Source: Vreelandella zhuhanensis
GTDB taxonomy: Bacteria > Pseudomonadota > Gammaproteobacteria > Pseudomonadales > Halomonadaceae
Direction: 5' to 3'
DNA length: 64,000 nt
NCBI RefSeq assembly: GCF_009793355.1
Contig: NZ_WTKP01000001.1
Coordinates: forward strand, 434,001-498,000
Position 1 is the first letter of the stretch. Each line of letters starts with the position of its first letter. Under the pieces are notes generated by a model. It was given only the letters and a program-made list of their open reading frames with translations, did no database searches and was not told the origin of the DNA. The translations under genes and the position numbers were made by a program. This document shows, piece after piece, positions 26,000-34,519 of this stretch.

Positions 26000-27145
26000 T
26001 CAAGCGGATATAGCGATCTTCTTTTTGGGGTCGAAGAAAGGCTTTTCGACAACAACAGCTTGCACTGGCCCGGATAGGGTTTGAACTTCCAGTTCATTGC
26101 CAATCCTGGCATGTTCAGTAGCAACCATGGCCAGAGCAATATTCTGTTCAAGACGTGGGGAATAAACCGCAGACGTCACCTTGCCGACTGTTTCGCCATC
26201 TTTGCTAAGCGGCCAGAATGTAGTGTTGGGTCCTTTGAGGGGCGCCATGTCGATACACAGCCCGACCTGCTTGCGGCTCACGCCATTTTCACGGATGCGC
26301 TGCAATGCGGCCTTGCCGATAAACTCGGCCTCCATGTCGGGGTTCACCAGACGGTCCATCCCAAGTTCGTAAGGGTTGGTGTTGATGTCCGCGTCAGCGT
26401 GATAGGAAAGCATCCCACCTTCGATGCGGCGAATCGTAGAAGTATGACCAGGTTTCAACCCAAAGGGCGCACCTGCAGCCATGATCTTTTCCCAGAGTTC
26501 GTCCCCTCGAGTGCCGTCACGCAGATAAAGTTCATAGCCCAGTTCGCTCGACCAGCCGGTGCGCGAGACAATCAGTGGGATGCCGTCAAGTTCGACCTCG
26601 CGCAACCAGTAGTAGCGCAGATCCATGATACTCTCGCCAAAGAGTTTCTTCATCACCTCGCCCGACTTCGGACCCTGCAATTGCAAGGGGGAAACATCAG
26701 GTTCGCGAATACTCACATCCAGCCCGGCATGAACCGCAACACCTTGCGCCCACAAAAGGATGTCGCTGTCAGCCAGAGAGATCCAGAAGTGATTTTCTGC
26801 CAGCCGTAGCAGAATCGGGTCGTTCAGAATGCCACCGTCCGCATTGGTGATCAGTATATATTTGCACTGCCCAACAGCCATCTCCGACAAATCACGCGGG
26901 GTTAGACTCTGCATGAATTTCGCCGCATCCGGGCCGGTGATTTCCACCTGCCGTTCGCCGGCAACATCGCAAAGGATAGCCTCATTCACGAGGTTCCAGA
27001 AATTCTGTTCCGGATCCCCGAAGTCACGCGGGATATACATGTGGTTGTATACTGAAAAACCTTTTGCCCCCCAACGGACTGTTGCGTCAAAGTAGGGGGA
27101 CTTTCGGATCTGTGTTCCGAAGCCAAAATCATCTTCTTTTTCCAT
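26000..27145 (-). CDS. DmdA-like THF-dependent demethylase (GcvT family)
   Basis: A 381-residue aminomethyltransferase-fold protein. Compared by eye with the dimethylsulfoniopropionate demethylase DmdA, it shares TQIRKSPYFD, YNHMYIPRDFG, VAGERQVEITGPDA, LTPRDLS, HFWISLADSD and RRIEGGMLSYHADAD. DmdA moves a methyl group from DMSP to THF. The substrate here could be DMSP or another methylated compound; I cannot tell. It is the first gene of an operon with MetV, MetF, PurU and FolD, which would oxidise the resulting methyl-THF. Start: ATG at 27145 fits the family; ATG at 27178 is also possible because the start region is duplicated. Confidence 0.82.
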   Translation of the reverse strand: MEKEDDFGFGTQIRKSPYFDATVRWGAKGFSVYNHMYIPRDFGDPEQNFWNLVNEAILCDVAGERQVEITGPDAAKFMQSLTPRDLSEMAVGQCKYILITNADGGILNDPILLRLAENHFWISLADSDILLWAQGVAVHAGLDVSIREPDVSPLQLQGPKSGEVMKKLFGESIMDLRYYWLREVELDGIPLIVSRTGWSSELGYELYLRDGTRGDELWEKIMAAGAPFGLKPGHTSTIRRIEGGMLSYHADADINTNPYELGMDRLVNPDMEAEFIGKAALQRIRENGVSRKQVGLCIDMAPLKGPNTTFWPLSKDGETVGKVTSAVYSPRLEQNIALAMVATEHARIGNELEVQTLSGPVQAVVVEKPFFDPKKKIAISA

Positions 27146-27208
27146 GCTGATTATCTTTCTTGACGTAACATTTGCCATGCTGGTTACCTTTCTTGTTGTA
27201 GCATTCAA
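27143..27208. repeat. 33-bp imperfect tandem duplication at the dmdA-like start
   Basis: Two consecutive 33-base units (27143-27175 and 27176-27208) each contain CATGCTG, TTA, CTTTCTTG and TAACATT/TAGCATT. Each unit carries an ATG with the same purine-rich lead (AAGAAAG). As protein they would read as an 11-residue repeat. Confidence 0.7.
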
Positions 27209-27816
27209 TTGATCGCGCGAACTCATTGATATTCGGCAAAACCAACTATAACCGCACCTGGCATTACAATGCGGACTGAAAATCACAGACAAATAAGCCT
27301 GAACAGGCCAATTGTTAACCAAGCGCAGGCCGTTTGGTCCTGCTCTTGCGAATAAGCCTCCTCCCGGTTCAGTTTCCTGGGTCAGTCATCATCCCGGCGG
27401 CCATCAGTTGGGGTCGGACCCTCCGCAGCGCCACCGAACGACAGGCGGTACCATCTCAACACTGGGCAGCGCTGCGTATATAATTTAATGAGCTGATAAT
27501 AATGACCTTAATCGCCTATGGTTATTTATTTTCCACAAGCAATTATCGGCCCGAGCGGCCGATTCATGGTGTGTCATCCATGGCAAGACACCCATCGAAT
27601 TTATCTTTGGGTGACAGAGCCCGGGAAAGGTCATTCAGCCAGTCACCATGCCGACTCCCTGCGGGGAATTTCCATATGTTCATTAGCCTGCCGTGGCATG
27701 AGAAGCATCCTTCCTCGCACTAGAAGTACGAGGTTTGACGCGCAATTTGATCATGAAAACTTTGGCGAGAGAGGCTACCACTGAAAAATATTGCGTCGGT
27801 CAGCAGGTGGGGAGAA
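27209..27816. promoter_or_regulatory. Upstream region of the C1 operon
   Basis: About 600 bases without a convincing gene. It should hold the promoter of the dmdA-like operon. It contains a 36-base inverted copy of the 3' end of the lrp gene (27356-27391). The part at 27500-27790 shows no recognisable coding or structural signal. Confidence 0.45.
27356..27391 (-). repeat. Inverted repeat copy 2, upstream of the C1 operon
   Basis: Read on the minus strand it again spells MTDPGN-stop, preceded by sequence unlike lrp. It may be the tail of a lost lrp paralogue. Confidence 0.6.
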
Positions 27817-28404
27817 TCACAGTATGTTGACAAAGACAAACGTGAAAGTTGTGCCAAATACCACAAGCGCAAGCAGTACCAACAAGCCGTCGTGCACGAC
27901 TAGTGAAAGCCCCAGTGTCAGCAGCGCCAGGCCGGCGGCCGAGGCTGAAAACGGTACCAGCTCCATGAACGGCATGCACAGGCCGACGACCACACATAGC
28001 GCGGCAATTCCGTAGCTGCCGCCTTTATTATGTACCAGAAATGTCAGCCGCGGCTTGAGAACCCGGTCTATGTCCCGCGCCGGCTTGTTGAGCCAGTTCA
28101 GCGCCTTCTGCAGCTTGCCACGCTCAATTGAACGGTTGAGGATGTAATGTGGTAACCAGAACTGTTTTCGGCCGATCAGCATCTGTGTGGCTATCAGCAA
28201 TACGAACGACGCCATGAAGACCGACATGCCCGGCACACCACTCAGCGGTGAAAAAAGCGTGATACCGATGAGCATCAATAGCGGCCCGAAAGAGCGACTG
28301 CCAATCGACTCGACGACCATCCCGATAGAGACCTGATCGTTGTCGCGTGCCAATTCGCCAATTCGATCGAGCAGTTCTTCGAGGTTTTGCAACGGCCGGG
28401 GCAT
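27817..28404 (-). CDS. ExoD-family membrane protein
   Basis: A 195-residue protein of the ExoD family (exopolysaccharide synthesis, ExoD), with about four to five membrane helices. The N-terminal LLDRIGELARDNDQVSIGMV and the segment GSRSFGPLLMLIGITLFSPL, GVPGMSV are typical. The biochemical role of the family is unknown; the first member was linked to exopolysaccharide in Rhizobium. ATG at 28404 is preceded by GGAGA. Immediately upstream lies a transposase remnant. Confidence 0.8.
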   Translation of the reverse strand: MPRPLQNLEELLDRIGELARDNDQVSIGMVVESIGSRSFGPLLMLIGITLFSPLSGVPGMSVFMASFVLLIATQMLIGRKQFWLPHYILNRSIERGKLQKALNWLNKPARDIDRVLKPRLTFLVHNKGGSYGIAALCVVVGLCMPFMELVPFSASAAGLALLTLGLSLVVHDGLLVLLALVVFGTTFTFVFVNIL

Positions 28405-28630
28405 CGAAGGTCTCCATAAGAGCCGGTACGACATCGGCGATGTTCTTACCGCCACTGCCAGAAAGCGCGGGACATGGCCTTGAGGTCATAGCGCCTATTG
28501 AAGCGGTACTCGAACCTCGGCCAGAATGATACCAGCGGTGAGCGAGGTTTGATGATGGCAGTGATGACACTGAATGGGATTGTGAGCCATGGCACTAACT
28601 CCTTGACCGTCCATATGACTCCAATATAGA
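28405..28630 (-). pseudogene. IS1595-type transposase, internally deleted remnant
   Basis: Read on the minus strand in two frames it gives HNPIQCHHCHHQTSLTAGI, the zinc-ribbon part of IS1595-family transposases, joined directly to FEYRFNRRYDLKAM and VRTSPMSYRLL, which match the C-terminal end of the same family. The DDE core between is lost and the frame is broken. No clear terminal repeats remain. Confidence 0.6.
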
Positions 28631-28683
28631 CCCGGGGCGGCATGATAGCTGATCAACATGCGTAATCAGGTGCTGACCAATAA

Positions 28684-28714
28684 AAGGGCCGCCGATCATA
28701 GATCGGCGGCCCTT
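28684..28714 (-). terminator. Phasin copy 1 terminator
   Basis: A 14-bp perfect stem (AAGGGCCGCCGATC / GATCGGCGGCCCTT) with an ATA loop, followed on the minus strand by TTTATT. Confidence 0.85.
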
Positions 28715-28755
28715 GATATTACCCTTTCAGTGCGCCGGCCATGCCGGCGCCTGGA

Positions 28756-29142
28756 TCAGGCAGATTTAGCGGTCTTGGCGGTGGTATCAGCAGTCTTTTG
28801 GGTCTGCTTGACGTTCTCTTCGGTCAACTTCTGGCTATCCTTGACGAAGTCCTGCTGCAGGGCCACGACCTTCTCGGCATCACCCTTCAGGCGCTCGGTC
28901 AGGTCCTTGGCGACTTGCTGCTGGCCTTCCATGTACTCGCGGAGGCCTTCGGCATCCTTGACGTTCATGAGGTTGCGCAGCTGCGCCAGGCTAGTCTCGG
29001 AATAAGCCTTGACAGCGTCCTGCTGGGCGTTGACCAGCTTCTCGGTGTAGTTCACGGAAAGCTCGGCGTAGGCGCGAGCCGGACCGGAGAACATGGATTC
29101 GAATTGATTGGTGATCTGCTTGGTGTCAAATGCGTTGGTCAT
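28756..29142 (-). CDS. Phasin family protein, copy 1
   Basis: A 128-residue, helix-rich, Ala/Lys/Gln-rich protein of the PHB granule-associated phasin family (ITNQFESMFSGPARAYAELS; EGQQQVAKDLTERLKGDAEK). Phasins coat polyhydroxyalkanoate granules in the cytoplasm. AGGTTCTC in the complement gives GAGAACC before the ATG; the stronger GGAGG lies a few bases further up. It is the shorter of two copies: it lacks an 11-residue stretch near the C-terminus. Its 5' control region has TGCAGTGCA-type motifs. Confidence 0.9.
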   Translation of the reverse strand: MTNAFDTKQITNQFESMFSGPARAYAELSVNYTEKLVNAQQDAVKAYSETSLAQLRNLMNVKDAEGLREYMEGQQQVAKDLTERLKGDAEKVVALQQDFVKDSQKLTEENVKQTQKTADTTAKTAKSA

Positions 29143-29192
29143 GATGAGAACCTCCGGGTTCTGAATGCGATGGAACGGGAGATTCCCGCTCT

Positions 29193-29233
29193 GTTGCAGT
29201 GCACAATAGCAGGGTTTTTTGTGCAGTGCAACA
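29193..29233 (-). promoter_or_regulatory. TGCAGTGCA motifs upstream of phasin copy 1
   Basis: TTGCAGTGCACAA and TTGTGCAGTGCAAC are separated by about 14 bases including a T-run. They resemble the GCA-rich operators bound by PhaR-type repressors upstream of phasin genes in other proteobacteria. Binding is inferred. Confidence 0.5.
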
Positions 29234-29283
29234 TTTCGGAAGGCAGGGCGTGGGAACCGCGATTTCGAATGAAGGGACGAGAA

Positions 29284-29316
29284 ATCAGCGCCGAGCCTTC
29301 CTTGCTGTCATGCGCT
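29284..29316. repeat. 33-bp IS5 fragment at phasin block border
   Basis: Identical to 46709-46741 inside the IS5-type remnant (encodes AHDSKEGSALI on the minus strand). It begins within one or two bases of where phasin block 1 stops matching block 2. Confidence 0.8.
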
Positions 29317-29361
29317 GGACCGTCCGCCAATACACGAAAGGATGACATCGCCGCACGACAC

Positions 29362-30036
29362 TCAATCAGTCCTTGTCAATGCACCGTCGAGGCGCTTGAC
29401 ACTGGCCACAAAGTCGCTGAAACGCTCGCCCTGGATCAGCACGTGGTTGCGCATAAGACGTTCTGCAGCTCCGGTGTCGCCGTCCTCGATGGCGGCCAGA
29501 ATTTTGCGGTGCTCAGCCAGGGAGGTGCCCATGCGATGGCGCACCTGCAGTTGCAGGCGTCGGTAGGGCTTGAGGCGCTGTTTGAGCTGGCTGGCTTCGT
29601 CGGCGAGGTAGCGGTTGTGGCTCGCCGCGTAGATGGCTTGGTGGAAGCCCTCGTTCTCGTAGTAGTACTCATCGGTATCGCCGGCCAAGGCAGCAGCCTC
29701 GCAGCGCGCATGAGCCCGCTCCAGCTCGGCGAGTTCTTCCTCGGTGATGCGTCGCGCGGCGAGTCGCCCACACATCCCTTCCAGCTCGGCCATCACCTCG
29801 AACATCTCAACCAGCTCGTCGAGACCCACCCGAGCCACGAAGGTGCCCTTCTTGGGCGAGACAGTGACTAGACCGCTGGCCACCAGTTGCTGGACGGCCT
29901 CGCGCACCGGCGTACGCGACACCTCGAACTCCCGACACAGGGCGTCCGGGTCGAGCCGCTCGCCGGGGAGGCGGCGGCCATTGATAATGTCGTCCTCCAA
30001 GGCATCCCGAAGCCGCTGAGCATTGGATCGTTTCAT
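29362..30036 (-). CDS. GntR-family (FCD) regulator of the malonate locus
   Basis: A 224-residue protein: N-terminal winged helix (DPDALCREFEVSRTPVREAV) and a C-terminal all-helical FCD ligand domain with metal-binding residues in RCEAAALAGDTDEYYYENEGFH and SLAEHRKILAAIEDGD. Divergent from the TRAP-mat operon, the place of MatR in other malonate loci. It probably senses malonate or malonyl-CoA; this is inferred from context. Confidence 0.85.
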   Translation of the reverse strand: MKRSNAQRLRDALEDDIINGRRLPGERLDPDALCREFEVSRTPVREAVQQLVASGLVTVSPKKGTFVARVGLDELVEMFEVMAELEGMCGRLAARRITEEELAELERAHARCEAAALAGDTDEYYYENEGFHQAIYAASHNRYLADEASQLKQRLKPYRRLQLQVRHRMGTSLAEHRKILAAIEDGDTGAAERLMRNHVLIQGERFSDFVASVKRLDGALTRTD

Positions 30037-30138
30037 ATCGTCCCTCTTTCCTTGTCCTATTGTGTCATGCCGGGCAAGGCCAAATTTACACCTTTGTCTA
30101 ACCCATCGAAATTGACACTAGTATAATCCACGGTGTAT

Positions 30139-30152
30139 TGATGTATATATCA
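30139..30152. promoter_or_regulatory. Possible GntR operator
   Basis: TGATGTATATATCA is a near-palindrome in the divergent promoter region between the GntR gene and the TRAP transporter operon. FCD-type GntR regulators often bind short AT-rich palindromes. Confidence 0.35.
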
Positions 30153-30205
30153 GACTACCTGATAGATATTTCAACACTACAACAACAATGCACTGGAGAG
30201 ATACT

Positions 30206-31207
30206 ATGACACGTTCACTCACCCCCACTATCGCTGCCTTGACCTTGGCTGCCATCGCCTTCAGTAGTGCCGCCTCCGCTCAGACCGTGCTGCGAGCCTC
30301 CCACCAGTTCCCTGGCGGCCAGGGCGACGTGCGCGACGAAATGGTGCAGATGATGGCTGACAAGGTTGCCGAGGCCGATGTCGGCCTGGAGATCGAGGTC
30401 TACCCCGGCCAATCGCTGTTCAAGGCCAAGGAGCAGTGGGGCGCGCTGGTACGCGGACGCCTGGACATAACTGCCCTGCCGCTGGACTACGCCAGTGGTC
30501 GCCATCCCGAGTTCTCTGCCACCCTGATGCCCGGTCTGGTACGCAACCATGAGCACGCTCAGCGCCTCAACGACTCCGAGTTCATGGACATGATCAAGGA
30601 GGTCATCCAGGAAGGCGGCGCCCGGGTACTGGCCGATGCCTGGCTCTCGGGGGCCTTCGCGTCCAGCCAGAACTGCATCACCTCACCGGAGACCGTGGAA
30701 GGCCAGAACTTCCGCGCCGCCGGGCCCGCCTTCGAGCAGATGCTGGAAGCCGCCGGGGCCTCGATCGCCTCCATGCCCTCCTCCGAAATCTACACCGCCA
30801 TGCAGACCGGCGTGCTAGATGCTGCCAACACCTCCTCCATGTCCTTCATCTCCTACCGCCTCTACGAGCAGGTGGACTGCCTGACCGAACCCGGCGAGCA
30901 CGCCCTGTGGTTCATGTACGAGCCGGTCCTGATCTCCGAGCAGGTCTGGCAAGGGCTCGACGAGGCGCAACAACAGGCCCTGAAAGCGGCTGGCCAGGAG
31001 GCCGAGGAATTCTTCGCCACCGAGGCCGCAGCCATCGACCAGCAGATGGTCGAGGTGTTCGAGGAGAACGGCGTCGAGGTGGTCAGCATGAGCGAGGAGG
31101 ACTACAACGCTTGGCTGGAGATCGCCAAACAGAGTTCCTACAAGAACTTCGCCGATAATGTGGAGAACGGCCAAGCCCTTATCGACGCCGCCCTCGCGGT
31201 GGAATGA
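30206..31207 (+). CDS. dctP: TRAP transporter substrate-binding protein (DctP)
   Basis: A 333-residue periplasmic protein with a signal peptide ending ASAQTVLRASH. It has the usual DctP fold features (EIEVYPGQSLFKAKEQWGAL; NFRAAGPAFEQMLEAAGAS with the substrate-contacting Arg). The ATG at 30206 has GGAGAG at the right spacing; the ATG at 30188 does not. The context with malonate catabolic genes suggests malonate or a similar dicarboxylate as ligand. Confidence 0.88.
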   Translation: MTRSLTPTIAALTLAAIAFSSAASAQTVLRASHQFPGGQGDVRDEMVQMMADKVAEADVGLEIEVYPGQSLFKAKEQWGALVRGRLDITALPLDYASGRHPEFSATLMPGLVRNHEHAQRLNDSEFMDMIKEVIQEGGARVLADAWLSGAFASSQNCITSPETVEGQNFRAAGPAFEQMLEAAGASIASMPSSEIYTAMQTGVLDAANTSSMSFISYRLYEQVDCLTEPGEHALWFMYEPVLISEQVWQGLDEAQQQALKAAGQEAEEFFATEAAAIDQQMVEVFEENGVEVVSMSEEDYNAWLEIAKQSSYKNFADNVENGQALIDAALAVE

Positions 31208-31238
31208 CGCCGACGTTGCGATCCACTCGGACCCGACC

Positions 31239-31259
31239 GGCCGCCCTGCGAGGGCGGCC
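31239..31259 (+). promoter_or_regulatory. Intercistronic hairpin after dctP
   Basis: GGCCGCCCT / AGGGCGGCC with a 3-base loop, and no T-run. Hairpins at this place commonly protect the mRNA of the binding protein so it is made in excess over the permeases. Confidence 0.6.
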
Positions 31260-31282
31260 ATCCCGTCATATCGGAGGGCTTC

Positions 31283-31801
31283 ATGGAACACTCCCACACT
31301 GACGCCACGACGCCCGGCGGGCTCGTCGGCGGCTATATACGCCTGATGGATAGACTCTCGCGCGCCACCGCCTATCTCGCCGCGGCGCTGTTCATCGCCG
31401 GGGTTGTGGTCGTCTGCCAGATGGTGTTCGTGCGCTACATCCTCGGCATGAGCACCAGCTGGCAGACCGAGTTCACGGTCTTTTCCGTGACCGCCGCCAT
31501 GCTGTTGGGTAGCCCCTATGTCCTGATGACCGGCGGCCATGTCGCCGTCACTGTGCTGCCCGACAGCCTCTCGGGTCTGCCGCGCCGCCTCATGCGACTG
31601 GCCGCCTCGCTGGTCGGGTTCGGCTTCTGTGCTGCCCTGGCCTACGCCTCCTGGGTCTATGTTGCTGAGGCCTGGCACGGTGGCTGGACCACCGGCACGG
31701 TGTGGAATCCCCCTCTGTGGCCGGCGGTACTGCCCATGGCTGTGGGCAGCACATTGCTAACGCTACAGTACGTTGCCGAAATCATGCGCGGGGAGGTCTG
31801 A
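31283..31801 (+). CDS. dctQ: TRAP transporter small permease (DctQ)
   Basis: A 172-residue membrane protein with four helices (about residues 30-55, 65-85, 105-125, 145-165), as in DctQ subunits. It includes VFVRYILGMSTSWQTEFTVF, a typical DctQ segment. Its stop lies 2 bases before the dctM start. Confidence 0.88.
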   Translation: MEHSHTDATTPGGLVGGYIRLMDRLSRATAYLAAALFIAGVVVVCQMVFVRYILGMSTSWQTEFTVFSVTAAMLLGSPYVLMTGGHVAVTVLPDSLSGLPRRLMRLAASLVGFGFCAALAYASWVYVAEAWHGGWTTGTVWNPPLWPAVLPMAVGSTLLTLQYVAEIMRGEV

Positions 31802-31803
31802 CC

Positions 31804-33138
31804 ATGGATCCTGTTACTGCCGGCATCGCCGTTGCCATCGGCCTAGTCGTACTGATGGCCATCGGTACGCCCATCGCCTTCGCCTTAGGCGGCGTCTCGC
31901 TGGTCGCCCTAGTCGCCGACCGCGGTGTGTCTGAACTGACCTACTTCGGCGAGACCTTCTTCGATCGCATTGCCGAGTTCGGCTTCGTCGCCATCCCCAT
32001 GTTCATCATGATGGGCGCTGCGGTAGCCTCCTCACCTACCGGCCGCGATCTCTATCGCTCGCTGGATCTCTGGCTGGGAAAACTGCCCGGCGGACTGGCG
32101 ATCTCCAACATCGGCGCCTGCTCGATCTTCGCCGCCCTTTCTGGCTCGTCACCCGCCACCTGCGCGGCCATCGGCAAGATGGGCATCCCCGAGATGCGCA
32201 AGCGCGGCTATCCCGACGGCGTCGCCGCCGGCTGCATCGCCGCAGGTGGCACCCTGGGCATCCTGATCCCGCCTTCGGTGACCATGATCATCTACGGCAT
32301 CTCCACCGAGACCTCGATTGGACGACTGTTCATCGCCGGCGTGGTCCCTGGTTTCATGCTCGCCGGGCTGTTCATGGTCTGGACCCTGATCGCCTGCAAG
32401 CTGGCTGGCGGCTATGGCAATCCCATGGAGATCGCCTCCGAAAGCATCAAGAAGACAGTCCGAGAGAACGTCGATGCCAATCTCAAGGCTTTGGTGCGGG
32501 TACTGCCTTTTCTGGGCGTGGTGATCGGTATTCTCTTCGCCCTTTACGGCGGTGTGGCAACGCCCTCGGAAGCCGCCGGCGTGGGTGCCTTCCTGTGTCT
32601 GGCGCTGGCGATCATCATCTATCGCATGTGGCAGGTGAAGCCCATCAAACTGATCATGCGCGATTCTCTACGCGAAAGCGTAATGATCATGCTGATCATC
32701 GCCGCCGCCGAGGTGTTCGCCTATGCCCTGTCATCTCTGTTCATCACCCAGACCGTGGCTGGCGCCATCGCCGATCTCGAGGTCAACCGCTGGGTGCTGA
32801 TGGGAGTGGTCAACGTCTTCCTGCTGGTGGCCGGTTTCTTCCTGCCCCCCGTAGCGGTGATCGTGATGACCGCGCCGATCCTGATGCCGATCATCCTGTC
32901 CGCCAACTTCGACCCCTACTGGTTCGCCGTGATACTGACCATCAACCTGGAGATCGGCCTGATAACGCCACCGGTGGGGCTGAACCTGTTCATCATCAAC
33001 AGCATTGCGCCGGACATCTCGCAGCGCGACGTGCTGATGGGCAGCCTGCCCTATGCGCTGTGCATGGTACTGGCCATTTTGCTGCTGTGTCTCTTCCCGG
33101 AGATTGCGCTGTGGCTACCCAATCTACTCATGGGCTGA
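31804..33138 (+). CDS. dctM: TRAP transporter large permease (DctM)
   Basis: A 444-residue protein with about 12 membrane helices. Signature segments: AIPMFIMMGAAVASSPTGRD, GSSPATCAAIGKMGIPEM, GGTLGILIPPSVTMIIYG, ATPSEAAGVGAFL. It is the transport channel driven by a sodium gradient. The ATG at 31804 has GGGGAGG upstream and gives the standard N-terminus. Confidence 0.93.
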   Translation: MDPVTAGIAVAIGLVVLMAIGTPIAFALGGVSLVALVADRGVSELTYFGETFFDRIAEFGFVAIPMFIMMGAAVASSPTGRDLYRSLDLWLGKLPGGLAISNIGACSIFAALSGSSPATCAAIGKMGIPEMRKRGYPDGVAAGCIAAGGTLGILIPPSVTMIIYGISTETSIGRLFIAGVVPGFMLAGLFMVWTLIACKLAGGYGNPMEIASESIKKTVRENVDANLKALVRVLPFLGVVIGILFALYGGVATPSEAAGVGAFLCLALAIIIYRMWQVKPIKLIMRDSLRESVMIMLIIAAAEVFAYALSSLFITQTVAGAIADLEVNRWVLMGVVNVFLLVAGFFLPPVAVIVMTAPILMPIILSANFDPYWFAVILTINLEIGLITPPVGLNLFIINSIAPDISQRDVLMGSLPYALCMVLAILLLCLFPEIALWLPNLLMG

Positions 33139-33154
33139 AGGAGAACACTCGAAC

Positions 33155-34519
33155 ATGAACATAACTTTCCTGCAGGAGCTCTTCAGCAGCATCACCCGAC
33201 GTGATGCCCTACTCAGGCGACGCACCGACGATCGTATTCATTTCGACCACACCCACCTGCTCAAGGCGTGTCACGCACTTCTGAACAGCGACGGCGAGGC
33301 ATCCAGTATCGCTCTGGCCAGCCGCGTCCTGGCTATCTATGCGCGGCTCGACGTCACCGAGAAGCAGCGCTTCTTCGAGCGACTGACCGTGGAGTTCTCC
33401 GCCGACCCCGAGCGCGTCGACACGGCCTACGCCGCCTACCGGGACTCGCGCGACAACCGCGACCTCCAGGTGCTGTTCGATGCCTGCGAACCCAGTCGCC
33501 AGGAATTGCTGCGCCGCCTCAACCTCACCAGCGGCGGGACCCACGAGATGGTGCGCATGCGCGAAGATCTGCTGGGGCTACTGCGCGACAATCCCGAACT
33601 CAGGGCCCTGGATGCCGACTTCGCCCACCTGTTCGGCTCCTGGTTCAACCGTGGCTTTTTGGTACTCAAGCGCATCGACTGGAATACTACCCCGGCAGCG
33701 ATACTGGAGAAGATCATCCGCTACGAGGCGGTTCACGAGATCCAGGACTGGGACGACCTGCGCCGACGCCTGGATTCCCGCGACCGCCGCTGTTTTGGCT
33801 TCTTTCATCCAGCGCTCGGCGACGAGCCGCTGATCTTCGTCGAGGTGGCGCTGCACAAGGGGTTGCCGGACCAGATCCAGGCGATCCTCGACAGCGACAC
33901 CCACGATATCGAGGACGCCGAGGCCGCCGACACCGCCGCCTTCTTCGGCATCAGCAATTGCCAGACGGGGCTTCGCGGCATCTCCTTTGGCAACTTTCTG
34001 ATTAAACAGGTCGTGCAGGAGCTCAAGCAGGAACTGCCCGGTTTGAGATATTTCGTCACCCTGTCGCCGGTGCCCGGCTTCCGCCAGTGGCTGGAGAGCG
34101 CCTATCGCGGCGACGACAGCCCCCTGGAGCCCGAGGCACGGGCGCTGCTGGCCCAGCTCGACGACCCTGGTTGGCCCGATGATCCGGAGCGCTCAGCCAA
34201 GCTGCGCGAGCTTATCATGCCGCTGGCCGCTTACTATCTGCTTCACGAGAAGAACGCCAAAGGGTTACCGCATAATCCCGTTGCCCGCTTCCACCTGGGT
34301 AACGGTGCCGAGTTACATCGCCTCAACTGGCTGGGCGACACCTCGCGCAAGGGCATGCAGCAGTCCGCCGGACTGATGGTCAATTACCTCTATGTGCTCG
34401 AGGAGATCGAACGCAACCATGAGCAATACACCACCAACGGCACGATCGCCCGTTCCTCAGGCGTGCGCGACCTGAGTCGCAGGGCCCGCAAGCTGCTCAA
34501 GGGAGACACCGTCAAATGA
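33155..34519 (+). CDS. matA: Malonyl-CoA decarboxylase
   Basis: A 454-residue enzyme that converts malonyl-CoA to acetyl-CoA and CO2. The N-terminal helical bundle is followed by the catalytic domain, with QTGLRGISFGNFLIKQVV and RYFVTLSPVPGFR (active-site Ser) and NPVARFHLGNGAELHRLNWL (active-site His). Start at 33155 has AAGGAGA upstream. It overlaps matB by 4 bases (ATGA), so activation and decarboxylation are coupled. Confidence 0.93.
   Translation: MNITFLQELFSSITRRDALLRRRTDDRIHFDHTHLLKACHALLNSDGEASSIALASRVLAIYARLDVTEKQRFFERLTVEFSADPERVDTAYAAYRDSRDNRDLQVLFDACEPSRQELLRRLNLTSGGTHEMVRMREDLLGLLRDNPELRALDADFAHLFGSWFNRGFLVLKRIDWNTTPAAILEKIIRYEAVHEIQDWDDLRRRLDSRDRRCFGFFHPALGDEPLIFVEVALHKGLPDQIQAILDSDTHDIEDAEAADTAAFFGISNCQTGLRGISFGNFLIKQVVQELKQELPGLRYFVTLSPVPGFRQWLESAYRGDDSPLEPEARALLAQLDDPGWPDDPERSAKLRELIMPLAAYYLLHEKNAKGLPHNPVARFHLGNGAELHRLNWLGDTSRKGMQQSAGLMVNYLYVLEEIERNHEQYTTNGTIARSSGVRDLSRRARKLLKGDTVK

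Larger units (their letters stand above)
28676..29285. repeat. Direct repeat copy 1 (phasin block)
   Basis: Covers terminator, phasin gene and upstream control region; near-identical to 36340-36983 in the same orientation. Copy 1 lacks about 33 bases near the 3' end of the gene. Confidence 0.9.

Noticed and set aside
27502..27784. Short plus-strand frames upstream of the C1 operon
   Set aside because: Overlapping frames with no ribosome site, no recognisable domain and no consistent codon use.
30815..31678. 287-residue minus-strand frame across dctP and dctQ
   Set aside because: Shadow; spans two well-supported genes and lacks any motif.
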